From Comamonas odontotermitis (lineage in GTDB: Bacteria > Pseudomonadota > Gammaproteobacteria > Burkholderiales > Burkholderiaceae_C), in NCBI RefSeq assembly GCF_014207855.1, contig NZ_JACHKZ010000022.1, positions 1-64,000 on the forward strand: a DNA stretch of 64,000 bases. The letters are read 5' to 3'. A model generated the notes under the pieces. It did no database searches. It worked only from the letters and a program-made list of their open reading frames with translations, and was not told the origin of the DNA. A program made the position numbers and the translations under genes. Of this stretch, positions 44,171 to 52,256 are shown in pieces; the stretch's first letter is position 1; the number at the start of each line of letters is the position of its first letter.

Positions 44171-44764
44171 ATGGGTACGCTCTACAGTGACATTCCCAGC
44201 TGGCTGCATCGTGTGCCGGCAGGCGCCAAACTGCTGGCACTGGCCCTGTGTGGCCTGGGCCTGCTGTTTGTCGTCGATATACGTGGTCAGGCCGCGGCCT
44301 TTGCCGTGGTGCTGGTGCTGTACGCAAGCCTGGGGGCCGCATCGCGTCCCACGCGGCGCCTGGTCGTGGCTGCGCTGGTTGCATCGGTGCTGGTAGGTGC
44401 GCTGCATGCCGCCACCGGCCAGCCACTGGTCGGCCTTGCCAGCGGCCTGCGCTTGATGAGCGCCACCATGCTGGGTGCCATGCTGACGGCCACTACGCGC
44501 TTTGGCGATCTGCTGGATGTGGCCGAATGGCTGCTGGCTCCTCTGGCCCGTTTTGGCGTGCCTGTGGAGCGACTGGCACTGCAATTGGGCCTGATGATGC
44601 GGTTTGCCGAGCAGTTTTTTGTGCAGTGGCAGCGCCTGGCCGATGCCTACCGTGTGCGCACGGGCCGCGCCGGAGGGCTGCGCCTGTTTGCGCCGCTGGC
44701 CATCCACATGCTGGTGACCGCCCGCAAGGTGGCCGATGCGCTGGCGATACGGCTCAAGCTGTGA
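44171..44764 (+). CDS. bioN: Biotin ECF transporter transmembrane protein BioN
   Basis: A 197-residue membrane protein (CbiQ/BioN family) with about four to five helices. It begins LYSDIPSWLHRVPAGAKLLA, a conserved start in BioN, and ends with the Ala-Arg-Lys type coupling helices (ADAYRVRTGRAGGLRLFAPL, RKVADALAIRL), which contact the ATPase. It links BioM to the substrate-capture protein BioY. bioY begins 28 bases after its stop. Confidence 0.9.
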   Translation: MGTLYSDIPSWLHRVPAGAKLLALALCGLGLLFVVDIRGQAAAFAVVLVLYASLGAASRPTRRLVVAALVASVLVGALHAATGQPLVGLASGLRLMSATMLGAMLTATTRFGDLLDVAEWLLAPLARFGVPVERLALQLGLMMRFAEQFFVQWQRLADAYRVRTGRAGGLRLFAPLAIHMLVTARKVADALAIRLKL

Positions 44765-44792
44765 CGCCGCCCCCGATTTGATTGATGAAAGC

Positions 44793-45410
44793 ATGTCCAT
44801 GACCATGACCTCTTCCTCCCACCGAGAATCCCGCGCCCAGCGCATTGCGCTTGTGGCACTGTTTGCCGCGCTGATGGCCGCATTCGGCATGATTCCCAAG
44901 ATCGATCTGCCCTTGGGTGTGCCGATCACCGCACAGACCATGGGAGTGATGCTGGCAGGCTGCATGCTGGGCGCCAGCATGGGCTTTCAGGCGATGGCGC
45001 TGTTCCTGCTGGCCGTGGCGCTGGGCTTGCCCCTGCTGTCAGGCGGACGCGGCGGCATGGGCGTGTTCTTTCTGCCATCGGCCGGCTATCTGGTGTCATG
45101 GCCCTTTGCCGCCATCGTGACGGGCCTGGTCATGCGCGCGCTGTCCGGGCCTGCAGGCTCGGGCCCTGCTTCACCCAAGCGTCTGGCGCTTGCGGCGCTG
45201 GCGGCCTCGGTGGTGGGTGGCGTGCTCGTAATCCATGTGTTTGGCGTGGTGGGCCTCATGCTGCTGGCCAAGCTGAGCCTGGTGCAAGCGGCCATCGGCA
45301 CCTTGGTGTTCGTGCCGGGGGATCTCATCAAATGCGTTTTGGTGGCCGTCATCGTGCATACCGTGGCGCGTGGCCTGCCCGACTGGCGCTTTGGCGGCCG
45401 GGCGCTGTGA
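44793..45410 (+). CDS. bioY: Biotin ECF transporter substrate-capture protein BioY
   Basis: A 205-residue membrane protein with six predicted helices. BioY hallmarks are present: FGMIPKIDLPLGVPITAQTM, GVMLAGCMLGA, GLPLLSGGRGGMGVFFLPSA (the biotin-binding GGRGG region), GYLVSWPFAA and FVPGDLIKCVLVA. It binds biotin with high affinity. The start at 44793 is one of two adjacent ATGs (the other at 44799). The stop overlaps the GTG start of the downstream ligase gene (GTGA), so the ligase is translationally coupled to biotin transport. Confidence 0.95.
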   Translation: MSMTMTSSSHRESRAQRIALVALFAALMAAFGMIPKIDLPLGVPITAQTMGVMLAGCMLGASMGFQAMALFLLAVALGLPLLSGGRGGMGVFFLPSAGYLVSWPFAAIVTGLVMRALSGPAGSGPASPKRLALAALAASVVGGVLVIHVFGVVGLMLLAKLSLVQAAIGTLVFVPGDLIKCVLVAVIVHTVARGLPDWRFGGRAL

Positions 45411-46954
45411 GCGAGCCTGTGCATCCATTGCAGAACTGGCAGCGCCTCGTCCACGGCCCGCTGGCACACTGGGCGCAGGTGCAGCCCGATGCCGTGGCCA
45501 TTGATGACGGCACACAGCGCATCAGCTTTGCACAGCTGCATGCCGCCGTGCAAGCGGGTGCCGATCAACTGAACGCCAGCGCAGCACCCAGCACACGGCT
45601 TCTGGATGCCGCGCAACCCCCCATTGCACTCATCACCGATTTTCTGGCCACCAATGCCAGCGGCCGCTGCGCTGCGCTGGGCGATGCCGCCTGGCCCGCC
45701 ACCCAGCACGCAACGGCGGCGCAATGGATTGCCGACTTAGCAGCAAAAACACCGCCTTGCGTTGATGCTCAAAGTGCGGGGCACCATCCTTTTTATATTG
45801 GATTCACCTCGGGCAGCACGGGGAAGCCCAAAGGCTTTCGACGGCACCACCAGTCATGGGCTGAGAGTTTTCGCGTCTGCGTGGATACATTCGGCAAGGC
45901 AGCACAAGGCTCTGTGATGGCGCCGGGCAATCTGTCGCATTCGCTCTTCCTGTTTGGCGCCCTCCTGGGCCTGTGGACGGGTGGCGGCGTGCAATTGCAA
46001 CCACGCTTTTCGGCCAGCCAGTGCCTGCACAGCCTGCAGCACAACGCTACGCCCTGCCTCATGGCCGTGCCCAGTCAGTTGCTGGTGATGCTGCAACTGG
46101 CCGAGCGCCGTGCACTGGCGCCCATCGCGTCGCTGCAACTCATCCTGATCAGCGGCGCGCGCTGGATACGCCAGCACACTCCGGCGCTGCAGGCGCTGTT
46201 TCCCAATGCGCGGATCGTGGAGTTCTACGGAGCGTCCGAAACCAGCTTCATCGCCTGGATGGATGCAGACCCTGCAGCGCCCCCGCAAGCCGTGGGCCGG
46301 GCCTTCAGCAATGTGCAACTGCAGATCCGCAACGAAACAGAGGCAGCCTTGCCGGAGGGCCAAATCGGCCAGATCTGGATCAAGAGCCCCATGCTGTTCA
46401 TGGATTACGTGGGCGACAGCCACGACGCAACCGCCGCGCTGCAAGAGGGCGAATGGCTGAGCGTGCGCGACATGGGCAGCCTGGACGGGAGTGGCCAGCT
46501 CACCCTGGTGGGCCGCGAAAAACGCATGATCGTCACCCAGGGCAAAAACCTCTTCCCCGAGGAAGTGGAAAACCTGCTGTGCGAGCATCCGCGCATCGCC
46601 GCCGCATCGGTACATGGCGTTGATGACGCGCTGCGCGGCAAACAGGTGTGGGTGGCGGTGCTGCTCAAGGACGCAGCGCCATCTGCCAGCGGCGCGCCAG
46701 GGCAAGCAACACAGGCGCTGCACACGCTCGATGCGGCACTGGCCGCAGAACTCTCTGCCTGGTGCCGCACCCGGCTGGAAACCTACAAATGCCCGCGCCG
46801 CTGGCTGGGCTGGTTCGCCGCCGCGCCCGCAGCACCATGGCCACAAACTGCCAGCGGCAAGACCGACCACACGGCAATTGCCGCATGGCTGCAGGACAGC
46901 ATGGCCCCAAGCACACCATCTACCCTAGCCAGCACAGACACAGCAACGCGGTAA
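45407..46954 (+). CDS. AMP-forming acyl-CoA synthetase linked to biotin transport
   Basis: A 515-residue member of the adenylate-forming superfamily. The GTG at 45407 overlaps the bioY stop. Motifs are FTSGSTGKPKG (P-loop, ~133-143), YGASETSF, SVRDMGSLDGSGQLTLVGRE, KNLFPEEVENLL and the C-terminal catalytic Lys485 in ASGKTDHT. It would activate an organic acid as acyl-AMP and then acyl-CoA. Its place in a bioMNY-ligase-thiolase operon parallels B. subtilis yhfUTS (BioY, ligase, thiolase), which is BirA-controlled. A pimelate-like or other fatty acid substrate is an inference only; it is not BioW. Confidence 0.85.
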   Translation: MSEPVHPLQNWQRLVHGPLAHWAQVQPDAVAIDDGTQRISFAQLHAAVQAGADQLNASAAPSTRLLDAAQPPIALITDFLATNASGRCAALGDAAWPATQHATAAQWIADLAAKTPPCVDAQSAGHHPFYIGFTSGSTGKPKGFRRHHQSWAESFRVCVDTFGKAAQGSVMAPGNLSHSLFLFGALLGLWTGGGVQLQPRFSASQCLHSLQHNATPCLMAVPSQLLVMLQLAERRALAPIASLQLILISGARWIRQHTPALQALFPNARIVEFYGASETSFIAWMDADPAAPPQAVGRAFSNVQLQIRNETEAALPEGQIGQIWIKSPMLFMDYVGDSHDATAALQEGEWLSVRDMGSLDGSGQLTLVGREKRMIVTQGKNLFPEEVENLLCEHPRIAAASVHGVDDALRGKQVWVAVLLKDAAPSASGAPGQATQALHTLDAALAAELSAWCRTRLETYKCPRRWLGWFAAAPAAPWPQTASGKTDHTAIAAWLQDSMAPSTPSTLASTDTATR

Positions 46955-46981
46955 AGTAGGCGCCATCGCGCAATAAAACCG

Positions 46982-47033
46982 CAATCAAAATAGAAGCTGC
47001 CAGCGCTTTCCTCAAAAGCACTGACGGCTGTTT
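46982..47033 (+). repeat. Dispersed intergenic repeat, copy D
   Basis: CAATCAAAATAGAAGCTGCC, then AGCGCTTTCCTCAAAAGCAC and GGCTGTTTT. The block order matches copies A and B. Fills most of the 87-base gap between the ligase and thiolase genes. Confidence 0.55.
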
Positions 47034-47041
47034 TCCTTACC

Positions 47042-48220
47042 ATGCTTGCACATCCCGTCTACATTGCCAGCTACACCCGCAGCGCCGTGGTGCCGGTAGG
47101 CGGCGCCTTCAAAGCCCTGCATGCACATGACATCGGCGCGGCCGTGCTGCGCGCCCTGCTGACCAAGGCAAGCCTGCCCGCCAGCCAGGTGCAGGCCGTG
47201 GTATTGGGCAACGCGCTTGGCGCGGGCGGCAACCCGGCACGCATGCTGGCCCTCGCTGCGGGCCTGCCGCACACCTGTGCGGCTTACACCGTCGATACCC
47301 AATGCTGCGCGGGTCTGGACGCGGTAGCGCTTGCCGCCAGCCTGATTGCCAGCGGCCAGGCCGACGTGGTGGTGGCAGGCGGCGCAGAAGCCTGGAGCCG
47401 CGCCCCCATGCGCGCCACGCGCCCGTTGCATGCGGGCGAGGCGCCCGTGCCCTACGAGCGCCCTGCCTTTGCCCCGCATCCGCATGACGATCCCGATCTA
47501 CTGCAGGCAGCCGCCCGCTACGCGGCAAGCCAAGGCCACACCCGCGCGGTACAGGATGCCTACGCTGCCGCCAGCCATGCCCGTGCGCTGCAGGGCGCCA
47601 ACGTGCTGGCCGCAGAGATCGTGCCGATCCAGGGCGTGGCGCAAGATGCGTTTCCGCGCGAGTTGGGAGCAAGACAGCTGGCACGCGCGCCCACCATTGC
47701 CCACACTGACGCCGATGAGGACGACACCCGGCGCACCGAGCACGCCGTCAGCGCGGTCGCCATCTCCCCCAAGGCCGACGGTGCGGCGCTGGTGTTGCTG
47801 ATGAGCGAGGCCGCCTGCTCGCGCCTCCACACAAGGCCTCGCGCCCAGTGGCTGGGCCACCAATCGCTGGGAGGCGCACCTGCCATGCCCCTGGTGCTGG
47901 CCGCAGAGGCGGCCCGAAGCCTGCTGCAGGCCCATCACCGCCGCTGGACAGATCTGGCCGCCATTGAACTGCACGACGCCTTTGCCGTGCAAGGCCTGCA
48001 ATGGCAGGCCCTGCTGCAGGTCGAAGGTGGGGACGGAAATCTCCTCAACCGCCATGGCGGCGGCATTGCGCGCGGGCACCCCATAGGCGCATCGGCCGCC
48101 GTTGCACTCGTGCGCATGCTGGCAGAACTGGAGCGGACTCCATCAGGAGGACTGGGATTGGCAGCAATAGCAGGGGCTGGCGGACTGGGAAGCGCAGGCC
48201 TGGTACAGCAGGTACGCTGA
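47042..48220 (+). CDS. Atypical thiolase linked to biotin transport
   Basis: A 392-residue thiolase-fold protein. The nucleophile is Cys88 (TQCCAGLDAV aligns with the LCGSGLRAV motif) and His346 lies in GHPIGAS. Two residues differ from classic biosynthetic thiolases. The NEAF Asn is replaced by His311 (HDAF, as in SCP2-type thiolases). The second catalytic Cys of the C-x-G-G-G motif is Ala377 (AGAGGLG); the HDCF Cys of SCP2 thiolases is also absent. A Cys-His-His site without a second Cys resembles ketoacyl synthases. It could condense or cleave the acyl-CoA made by the upstream ligase. It lies 87 bases after the ligase, beyond a repeat. Confidence 0.85.
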   Translation: MLAHPVYIASYTRSAVVPVGGAFKALHAHDIGAAVLRALLTKASLPASQVQAVVLGNALGAGGNPARMLALAAGLPHTCAAYTVDTQCCAGLDAVALAASLIASGQADVVVAGGAEAWSRAPMRATRPLHAGEAPVPYERPAFAPHPHDDPDLLQAAARYAASQGHTRAVQDAYAAASHARALQGANVLAAEIVPIQGVAQDAFPRELGARQLARAPTIAHTDADEDDTRRTEHAVSAVAISPKADGAALVLLMSEAACSRLHTRPRAQWLGHQSLGGAPAMPLVLAAEAARSLLQAHHRRWTDLAAIELHDAFAVQGLQWQALLQVEGGDGNLLNRHGGGIARGHPIGASAAVALVRMLAELERTPSGGLGLAAIAGAGGLGSAGLVQQVR

Positions 48221-48242
48221 TGCCTCGATAGGTAACAACTGC

Positions 48243-48659
48243 ATGAAACACATATTCAACGCATTGCTGTATCTGTTTGCAGCCATTGGAGTGCTGAACA
48301 CTGCAGTGATGGTCTATGCCCATCTCGGGCGTCCCGAAACCTGCACACAGTCTGCAATGGCCAAAGCCAATGCGCCTGACAACAGCCAATGGGCTGAGAT
48401 CACCTGGCAACAATGCAACAGTCAAGCCGACCCAGAGTTGCGCCTGTCCATACACACCAATGGTGGAAAGCGCAACTACAGCACCCTCGTCGGCGATCCC
48501 ACCACCACCGAAATAGGCCTGAACTGGACCGCCAACCACACGCTGGAAGTGATTTACCCCGCGTCATACGCTCCCACGCAAATGGCAACCCAAGTGGCAG
48601 GCATTCAACTGCATTGGAAGAAGCGCCCAGCCAGCGGTGACTCAGCAACCGCGCCCTAA
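48243..48659 (+). CDS. Hypothetical membrane-anchored protein
   Basis: A 138-residue protein with one N-terminal helix (ALLYLFAAIGVLNTAVMVYA) and a ~110-residue periplasmic portion with two Cys (PETCTQS, WQQCNSQ) and beta-type segments (GKRNYSTLVGDPTTTEIGLN, TLEVIYPASYAPTQM). I do not recognise a family. It starts 22 bases after the thiolase stop, so it might be co-transcribed. Its last 18 bases overlap the end of the convergent nitroreductase gene. Confidence 0.7.
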   Translation: MKHIFNALLYLFAAIGVLNTAVMVYAHLGRPETCTQSAMAKANAPDNSQWAEITWQQCNSQADPELRLSIHTNGGKRNYSTLVGDPTTTEIGLNWTANHTLEVIYPASYAPTQMATQVAGIQLHWKKRPASGDSATAP

Positions 48660-49370
48660 GCGCTGAAAGTAATCGCCAAGGGCTGCTCGCGCGGTCACCG
48701 TTTGGTTCACTGGCGCATCGGCAGCTTCGTAGCCCATTGCCATGCCACACACCACCGTTTGCGATGCGGGCAGTTGCAGCACATCGCGGATCAGGCCCGG
48801 GTAGGACGCCATCGCACCAATGGCGCAGGTGGCCAGGCCGCGCGACTGGGCAGCCAGCATCAAGCCATAGATCGCCATCCCCAGATCCATATAGCCGCCG
48901 GGGCCAAAACCGCTGTCGATGGTGATGATGAGCGCCACCGGCGCCTGGAAGAACTGAAAGTTGCGGCCAAACTGCGCAGCGCGGCCAGCAGCGTCGCCCC
49001 GCTCCACGCCCAACGCGCCATACAAGGCCTGCGCCGCTGCCACCTGGCGCTTGCGCAGCGACATGGGCAGCGGGTTGGGAAAATAGCCGTAGTCCTCCGC
49101 CTCCTGCGCACCTGCCTCATAGGCCTGCTGCAGTCGACTGGAGAGCTGTTCGCGCAAATCACCGCACACCTGCCAGAAATAGCCTGGCTGCAGGTTCGCA
49201 CCACTGGGGGCACGGCGAGCCTCCTGCAACACAGCGTGCAACACTGCATCTGCCACGGGTTGTGGTGAAAAGGCCCGCACCGAGCGGCGAACCATGGCGG
49301 CTTGTGAGGCGGCCCCCTCGGCAGTGACAAAAGAAGAAATCTCAGGCTTGTTCATGGCAGTGGTCGCCAT
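48642..49370 (-). CDS. Nitroreductase-family FMN oxidoreductase
   Basis: About 242 residues from the ATG at 49370 (an ATG at 49355, MNKPEIS, is an alternative; neither has a strong ribosome site). Family features are VRRSVRAFSPQPV near the N-terminus (FMN phosphate contact), RRAPSGANLQPGYFW, and GGYMDLGMAIYGLMLAAQSR with GLATCAIGAMASYPGLIR. These NAD(P)H enzymes reduce nitroaromatics, quinones or enones. Two LexA-like boxes lie about 90-140 bases upstream; an SOS link is possible but unproven. Convergent with the preceding hypothetical gene. Confidence 0.88.
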   Translation of the reverse strand: MATTAMNKPEISSFVTAEGAASQAAMVRRSVRAFSPQPVADAVLHAVLQEARRAPSGANLQPGYFWQVCGDLREQLSSRLQQAYEAGAQEAEDYGYFPNPLPMSLRKRQVAAAQALYGALGVERGDAAGRAAQFGRNFQFFQAPVALIITIDSGFGPGGYMDLGMAIYGLMLAAQSRGLATCAIGAMASYPGLIRDVLQLPASQTVVCGMAMGYEAADAPVNQTVTARAALGDYFQRLGRGC

Positions 49371-49458
49371 TGTAGACAGCGCCTGGGGCCAGCCCCCGCC
49401 ATCGGTTCGTCTGGCGATGTGGAGAAAAAGACAAGTACCGATCCCCGGCACAACAAAA

Positions 49459-49478
49459 AACTGTTTATTCATACAGTA
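49459..49478. promoter_or_regulatory. LexA-like SOS box 1
   Basis: AACTG-N10-CAGTA, containing CTGT-N8-ACAG (CTGTTTATTCATACAG). This matches the gamma/beta-proteobacterial LexA consensus TACTG(TA)5CAGTA except for the first base and internal positions. A second box follows 29 bases downstream. Confidence 0.7.
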
Positions 49479-49487
49479 TTTTTGCTA

Positions 49488-49507
49488 TACTGGCATTTTA
49501 TACAGTG
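49488..49507. promoter_or_regulatory. LexA-like SOS box 2
   Basis: TACTG-GCATTTTATA-CAGTG, 19 of the outer consensus positions kept apart from the last base and a G at the fifth inner position. TATACT at 49486-49491 could be a -10 element for + strand transcription, so LexA bound here would cover the promoter. Confidence 0.65.
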
Positions 49508-49565
49508 CAAACTTCTCCATAACCATAAGAAAGCCAGTGGAGAGATCCGTGCCAACCTGAGAGAG

Positions 49566-49673
49566 ATGCAAGGGGCCATGGCTTCGTCAGCACATGCGGC
49601 GCCTGCCATCCGAAATATTGATGTCATGTTTGCGTCGCAACCTCCTTGTCTCTGCATGATGCCCGCTGCCTGA
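49566..49673 (+). CDS. Short ORF (35 aa) downstream of the LexA-like boxes, possible leader peptide
   Basis: MQGAMASSAHAAPAIRNIDV followed by MFASQPPCLCMMPAA. A purine-rich GAGAGAG lies directly before the ATG; a second ATG at 49578 follows AAGGGG. Two Cys and two Met codons cluster near the end, and the stop codon lies inside the 5' half of a terminator hairpin, an attenuator-like arrangement. No family is recognised. It could equally be a fortuitous ORF in a small RNA. The next gene on this strand is exonuclease III, 283 bases further. Confidence 0.4.
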   Translation: MQGAMASSAHAAPAIRNIDVMFASQPPCLCMMPAA

Positions 49674-49701
49674 GTGTGCAGCCTGCGGGCGAATTTTTTT
49701 T
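49661..49701 (+). terminator. Rho-independent terminator overlapping the short ORF stop
   Basis: GCCCGC (49661-49666) / GCGGGC (49685-49690) with an inner TGC/GCA pairing, followed by GAATTTTTTTT. Confidence 0.75.
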
Positions 49702-49792
49702 GAGCGAAAGCGGATGCTGGTGCGCCCGATGCACCGGATGCAGCGAGTAGCTCCCCTTCTCCTTCGGCGCCAGCGCTTACTGAGCGTCGTTC

Positions 49793-49818
49793 AGCCACCC
49801 TTGCGGTGGCTTTTTTTT
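49793..49818 (+). terminator. Second terminator before exonuclease III
   Basis: AGCCACC-CTTGC-GGTGGCT followed by a run of eight T. The preceding 90 bases hold no recognisable gene; together with the first terminator it insulates the short unit from the exonuclease gene. Confidence 0.85.
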
Positions 49819-49955
49819 GCCAGAAGCGAAGCCAGGCCCGCGCCCTACCGGCAACAACCTTGTGCCAACAGTCCAGTGCATGTTCTACACTTGACCCATC
49901 GCAATGCACTGTACATTGCCCCATGGCCCAGCCATCGAAACGGAATTTTTGAGAT

Positions 49956-50732
49956 ATGCAAATTGCCACCTGGAACGTCAACTCCCTCTCCGTCCGCCTG
50001 CCGCAGGTGCTGGACTGGCTGGCAGCCAATCCGGTCGATGTGCTGGGGTTGCAGGAGCTCAAGCTCACTGATGACAAGTTTCCGCACGATGCGTTTGCGG
50101 CAGTCGGCTACCAGGCGGTGAGCTTTGGCCAGAAAACCTACAACGGTGTGGCATTGCTGGCCCGCACTGATATTGCCGATGTGGTGCGCGCCAACCCGCA
50201 CTTTGAGGACGAGCAGGCGCGCATCATTGCGGGCACCATCTCCAGCCCTGCTGGCGATATCCGCGTGGTCAACTGCTATTTCGTCAATGGCCAGGAGCCA
50301 GGATCGGAGAAATTTGCCTACAAGATGCGCTGGCTGGGCGGGCTGGAGGCCTATATCAAGGCCGAATTGGCAGCGCACCCACGTCTCGTGCTGGTTGGCG
50401 ACTTCAATGTGGCCCCGGAAGACCGCGACAGCTACGACCCTGATGGCCTGCGCGAAACCATCCACCACACCACCGAAGAACGCAACCACTTCCAGGGCCT
50501 GCTGGCCCTGGGCCTGACGGATGCCTACCGCATGTTCGAGCAACCGGAAAAAAGCTACAGCTGGTGGGATTACCGCATGCTGGGCTTCCAGAAGAACCGC
50601 GGCCTGCGCATTGACCATATCCTGGTGAGCGAGGCGCTCAAGGGCAGCGTGAGCGCCTGCATGATTGACCGCGTGCCGCGCAAGAACAAGCAGCCCAGTG
50701 ACCACGCCCCGGTAGTGATCACCCTGGGGTGA
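49956..50732 (+). CDS. xth: Exonuclease III / AP endonuclease
   Basis: A 258-residue member of the endonuclease/exonuclease/phosphatase superfamily. Motifs are MQIATWNVNSLSVRLPQVLD (catalytic Asn), LGLQELKL (metal-binding Glu), RVVNCYFVNGQEP, LVGDFNVAPEDRD (Asp/Asn), SYSWWDYRMLGFQKNRGLRI and the terminal SDHAPVVITL (Asp-His). It cuts DNA at abasic sites and degrades duplex DNA 3'-5' in base-excision repair. The ATG at 49956 gives the canonical N-terminus. LexA-like boxes lie 450 bases upstream, but two terminators intervene. Confidence 0.96.
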   Translation: MQIATWNVNSLSVRLPQVLDWLAANPVDVLGLQELKLTDDKFPHDAFAAVGYQAVSFGQKTYNGVALLARTDIADVVRANPHFEDEQARIIAGTISSPAGDIRVVNCYFVNGQEPGSEKFAYKMRWLGGLEAYIKAELAAHPRLVLVGDFNVAPEDRDSYDPDGLRETIHHTTEERNHFQGLLALGLTDAYRMFEQPEKSYSWWDYRMLGFQKNRGLRIDHILVSEALKGSVSACMIDRVPRKNKQPSDHAPVVITLG

Positions 50733-50844
50733 CCAGAGCCTTGGAATGAGACTGCTCTCTGGCCACATCATTGCGGCCAATACTGCTGAGGGCGTTTCCC
50801 CTTCCGCGCCGGCGGCTCCGAGCCATCGAGAAATAGGCTGTCAA

Positions 50845-50872
50845 TAAAAAACGGGCGCTGCATGCGCCCGTT
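50845..50872 (-). terminator. Terminator after the DAACS symporter gene
   Basis: Minus strand: AACGGGCGC-ATGCA-GCGCCCGTT followed by TTTTATT. Confidence 0.85.
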
Positions 50873-50927
50873 AGCTCGCTTGATCTTGATCTCTTGATCA
50901 GTCGCAGCCTGGTTGCCCCGGCCTTCG

Positions 50928-52256
50928 TCAGGCCTTTTCAGGCTCCTGCACCGCGTGCATGGCCAGTGCAGCTTCCTCATCGAGCTTGCGCGCCAGCACC
51001 TCGGCATCCGCCTCCGACAGCAACTCGCCTTCCCACTTGGCAACCACGGCTGATGCCAGCGAATTGCCGACCGCATTGGTGGCCGAGCGGCCCATATCCA
51101 GGAAGGTATCCACCCCCAGAATCAGGAGCAGGCCTGCTTCTGGAATATTGAAGTGGCCCAGGGTGGCAGCAATCACCACCAGCGACGCACGTGGTACACC
51201 AGCAATCCCCTTGGAGGTCAGCATCAGCACGAGCAGCATGGTCACCTGGGTGGCCAGCGACAGCTCGATACCGTAGGCCTGTGCGATGAACAGCGTTGCA
51301 AAGGTGCAGTACATCATCGAGCCGTCCAGGTTGAACGAGTAGCCCATGGGCATGACAAAGCTCGAAATCTTGCGTTTGACGCCAAAACGGTCGAGCGCAT
51401 CAAGAATCTTGGGGTACGCAGCCTCCGAGCTGGCGGTGGCAAACGACACCATGAATGCCTCCTTGATGAGCGCCAACAGCTTGAACACGCGCTTGCCAAG
51501 GAAGGCCAGGCCCGCCAGCACCAGAATCGACCACAGGATGAACAGCCCCAGATAGAACTCACCCATGAAAACCGCAAATTTCAACAGAATGCCCAGTCCG
51601 TTGACCGCCACAGTCGAAGCCATGGCCGACAGCACCGCCAGCGGCGCCAGCTTCATTACATAGCCTGTGATCTTGAGCATGACGTGCGACAACTCGTCGA
51701 TCGCCGCGAGCAAGGTCCTGGCCTTGTCACCCAGTGCCGCCATCGCCACGCCAAAGAACATCGAGAACACGACGATCTGAAGGATCTCGTTGTTCGACAT
51801 GGCTTCGGCAAAGGATTTGGGCACCGTGTGGTTGATGAACTCGCGCAGCGTGAATTTGCCCGTGGCCAGGTTGGTGGCGGCGCTCACATCCGGCAGCGGC
51901 AACCCCAGGTTATGGCCCGGTTGCAGCACATTGGCCAGCACCATGCCCAGCAGCAGCGACACGAGCGAAGCCGTCAAAAACCACAGCATGGCCTTGAAGA
52001 ACACCCGGCCCACCGAGGCGGCATCGCCCATGTGCGCAATGCCCACGACCAGGGTGGAAAACACCAGTGGCCCGATCAGCATCTTGATCAGGCGCAGAAA
52101 GATATCGGAGGCCAGGGAGATATACCCGGCTATTTCTTTGACCTCTGCCGGGTCCGGCACGCTGGCATGGACGATATAGCCCACCACAATACCCAGCACC
52201 ATGGCGGCCAGAATGACCAGGGCCGACGACATGCCCTTTTTGCCCGTTAGAGCCAT
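50928..52256 (-). CDS. Dicarboxylate/amino acid:cation symporter (DAACS, GltP/DctA family)
   Basis: A 442-residue transporter with eight membrane helices and two re-entrant hairpins. The start at 52256 (MALTGKKG) follows AAGG. Key segments are LIKMLIGPLVFSTLVVGIAH, the Ser-rich hairpin FATASSEAAYPKIL, SFNLDGSMMYC (NMDGT-like sodium site), TSKGIAGVPRASLVV and DMGRSATNAVGN, where the Arg and Asn are substrate and sodium ligands. It imports glutamate/aspartate or C4-dicarboxylates with Na+ or H+. The C-terminal ~30 residues are acidic and cytosolic. A palindromic operator-like site lies ~210 bases upstream. Confidence 0.92.
   Translation of the reverse strand: MALTGKKGMSSALVILAAMVLGIVVGYIVHASVPDPAEVKEIAGYISLASDIFLRLIKMLIGPLVFSTLVVGIAHMGDAASVGRVFFKAMLWFLTASLVSLLLGMVLANVLQPGHNLGLPLPDVSAATNLATGKFTLREFINHTVPKSFAEAMSNNEILQIVVFSMFFGVAMAALGDKARTLLAAIDELSHVMLKITGYVMKLAPLAVLSAMASTVAVNGLGILLKFAVFMGEFYLGLFILWSILVLAGLAFLGKRVFKLLALIKEAFMVSFATASSEAAYPKILDALDRFGVKRKISSFVMPMGYSFNLDGSMMYCTFATLFIAQAYGIELSLATQVTMLLVLMLTSKGIAGVPRASLVVIAATLGHFNIPEAGLLLILGVDTFLDMGRSATNAVGNSLASAVVAKWEGELLSEADAEVLARKLDEEAALAMHAVQEPEKA

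Noticed and set aside
49714-50121. 135-residue + strand ORF before exonuclease III
   Set aside because: Overlaps a terminator and the start of the exonuclease gene in another frame; Arg/Pro-rich shadow.
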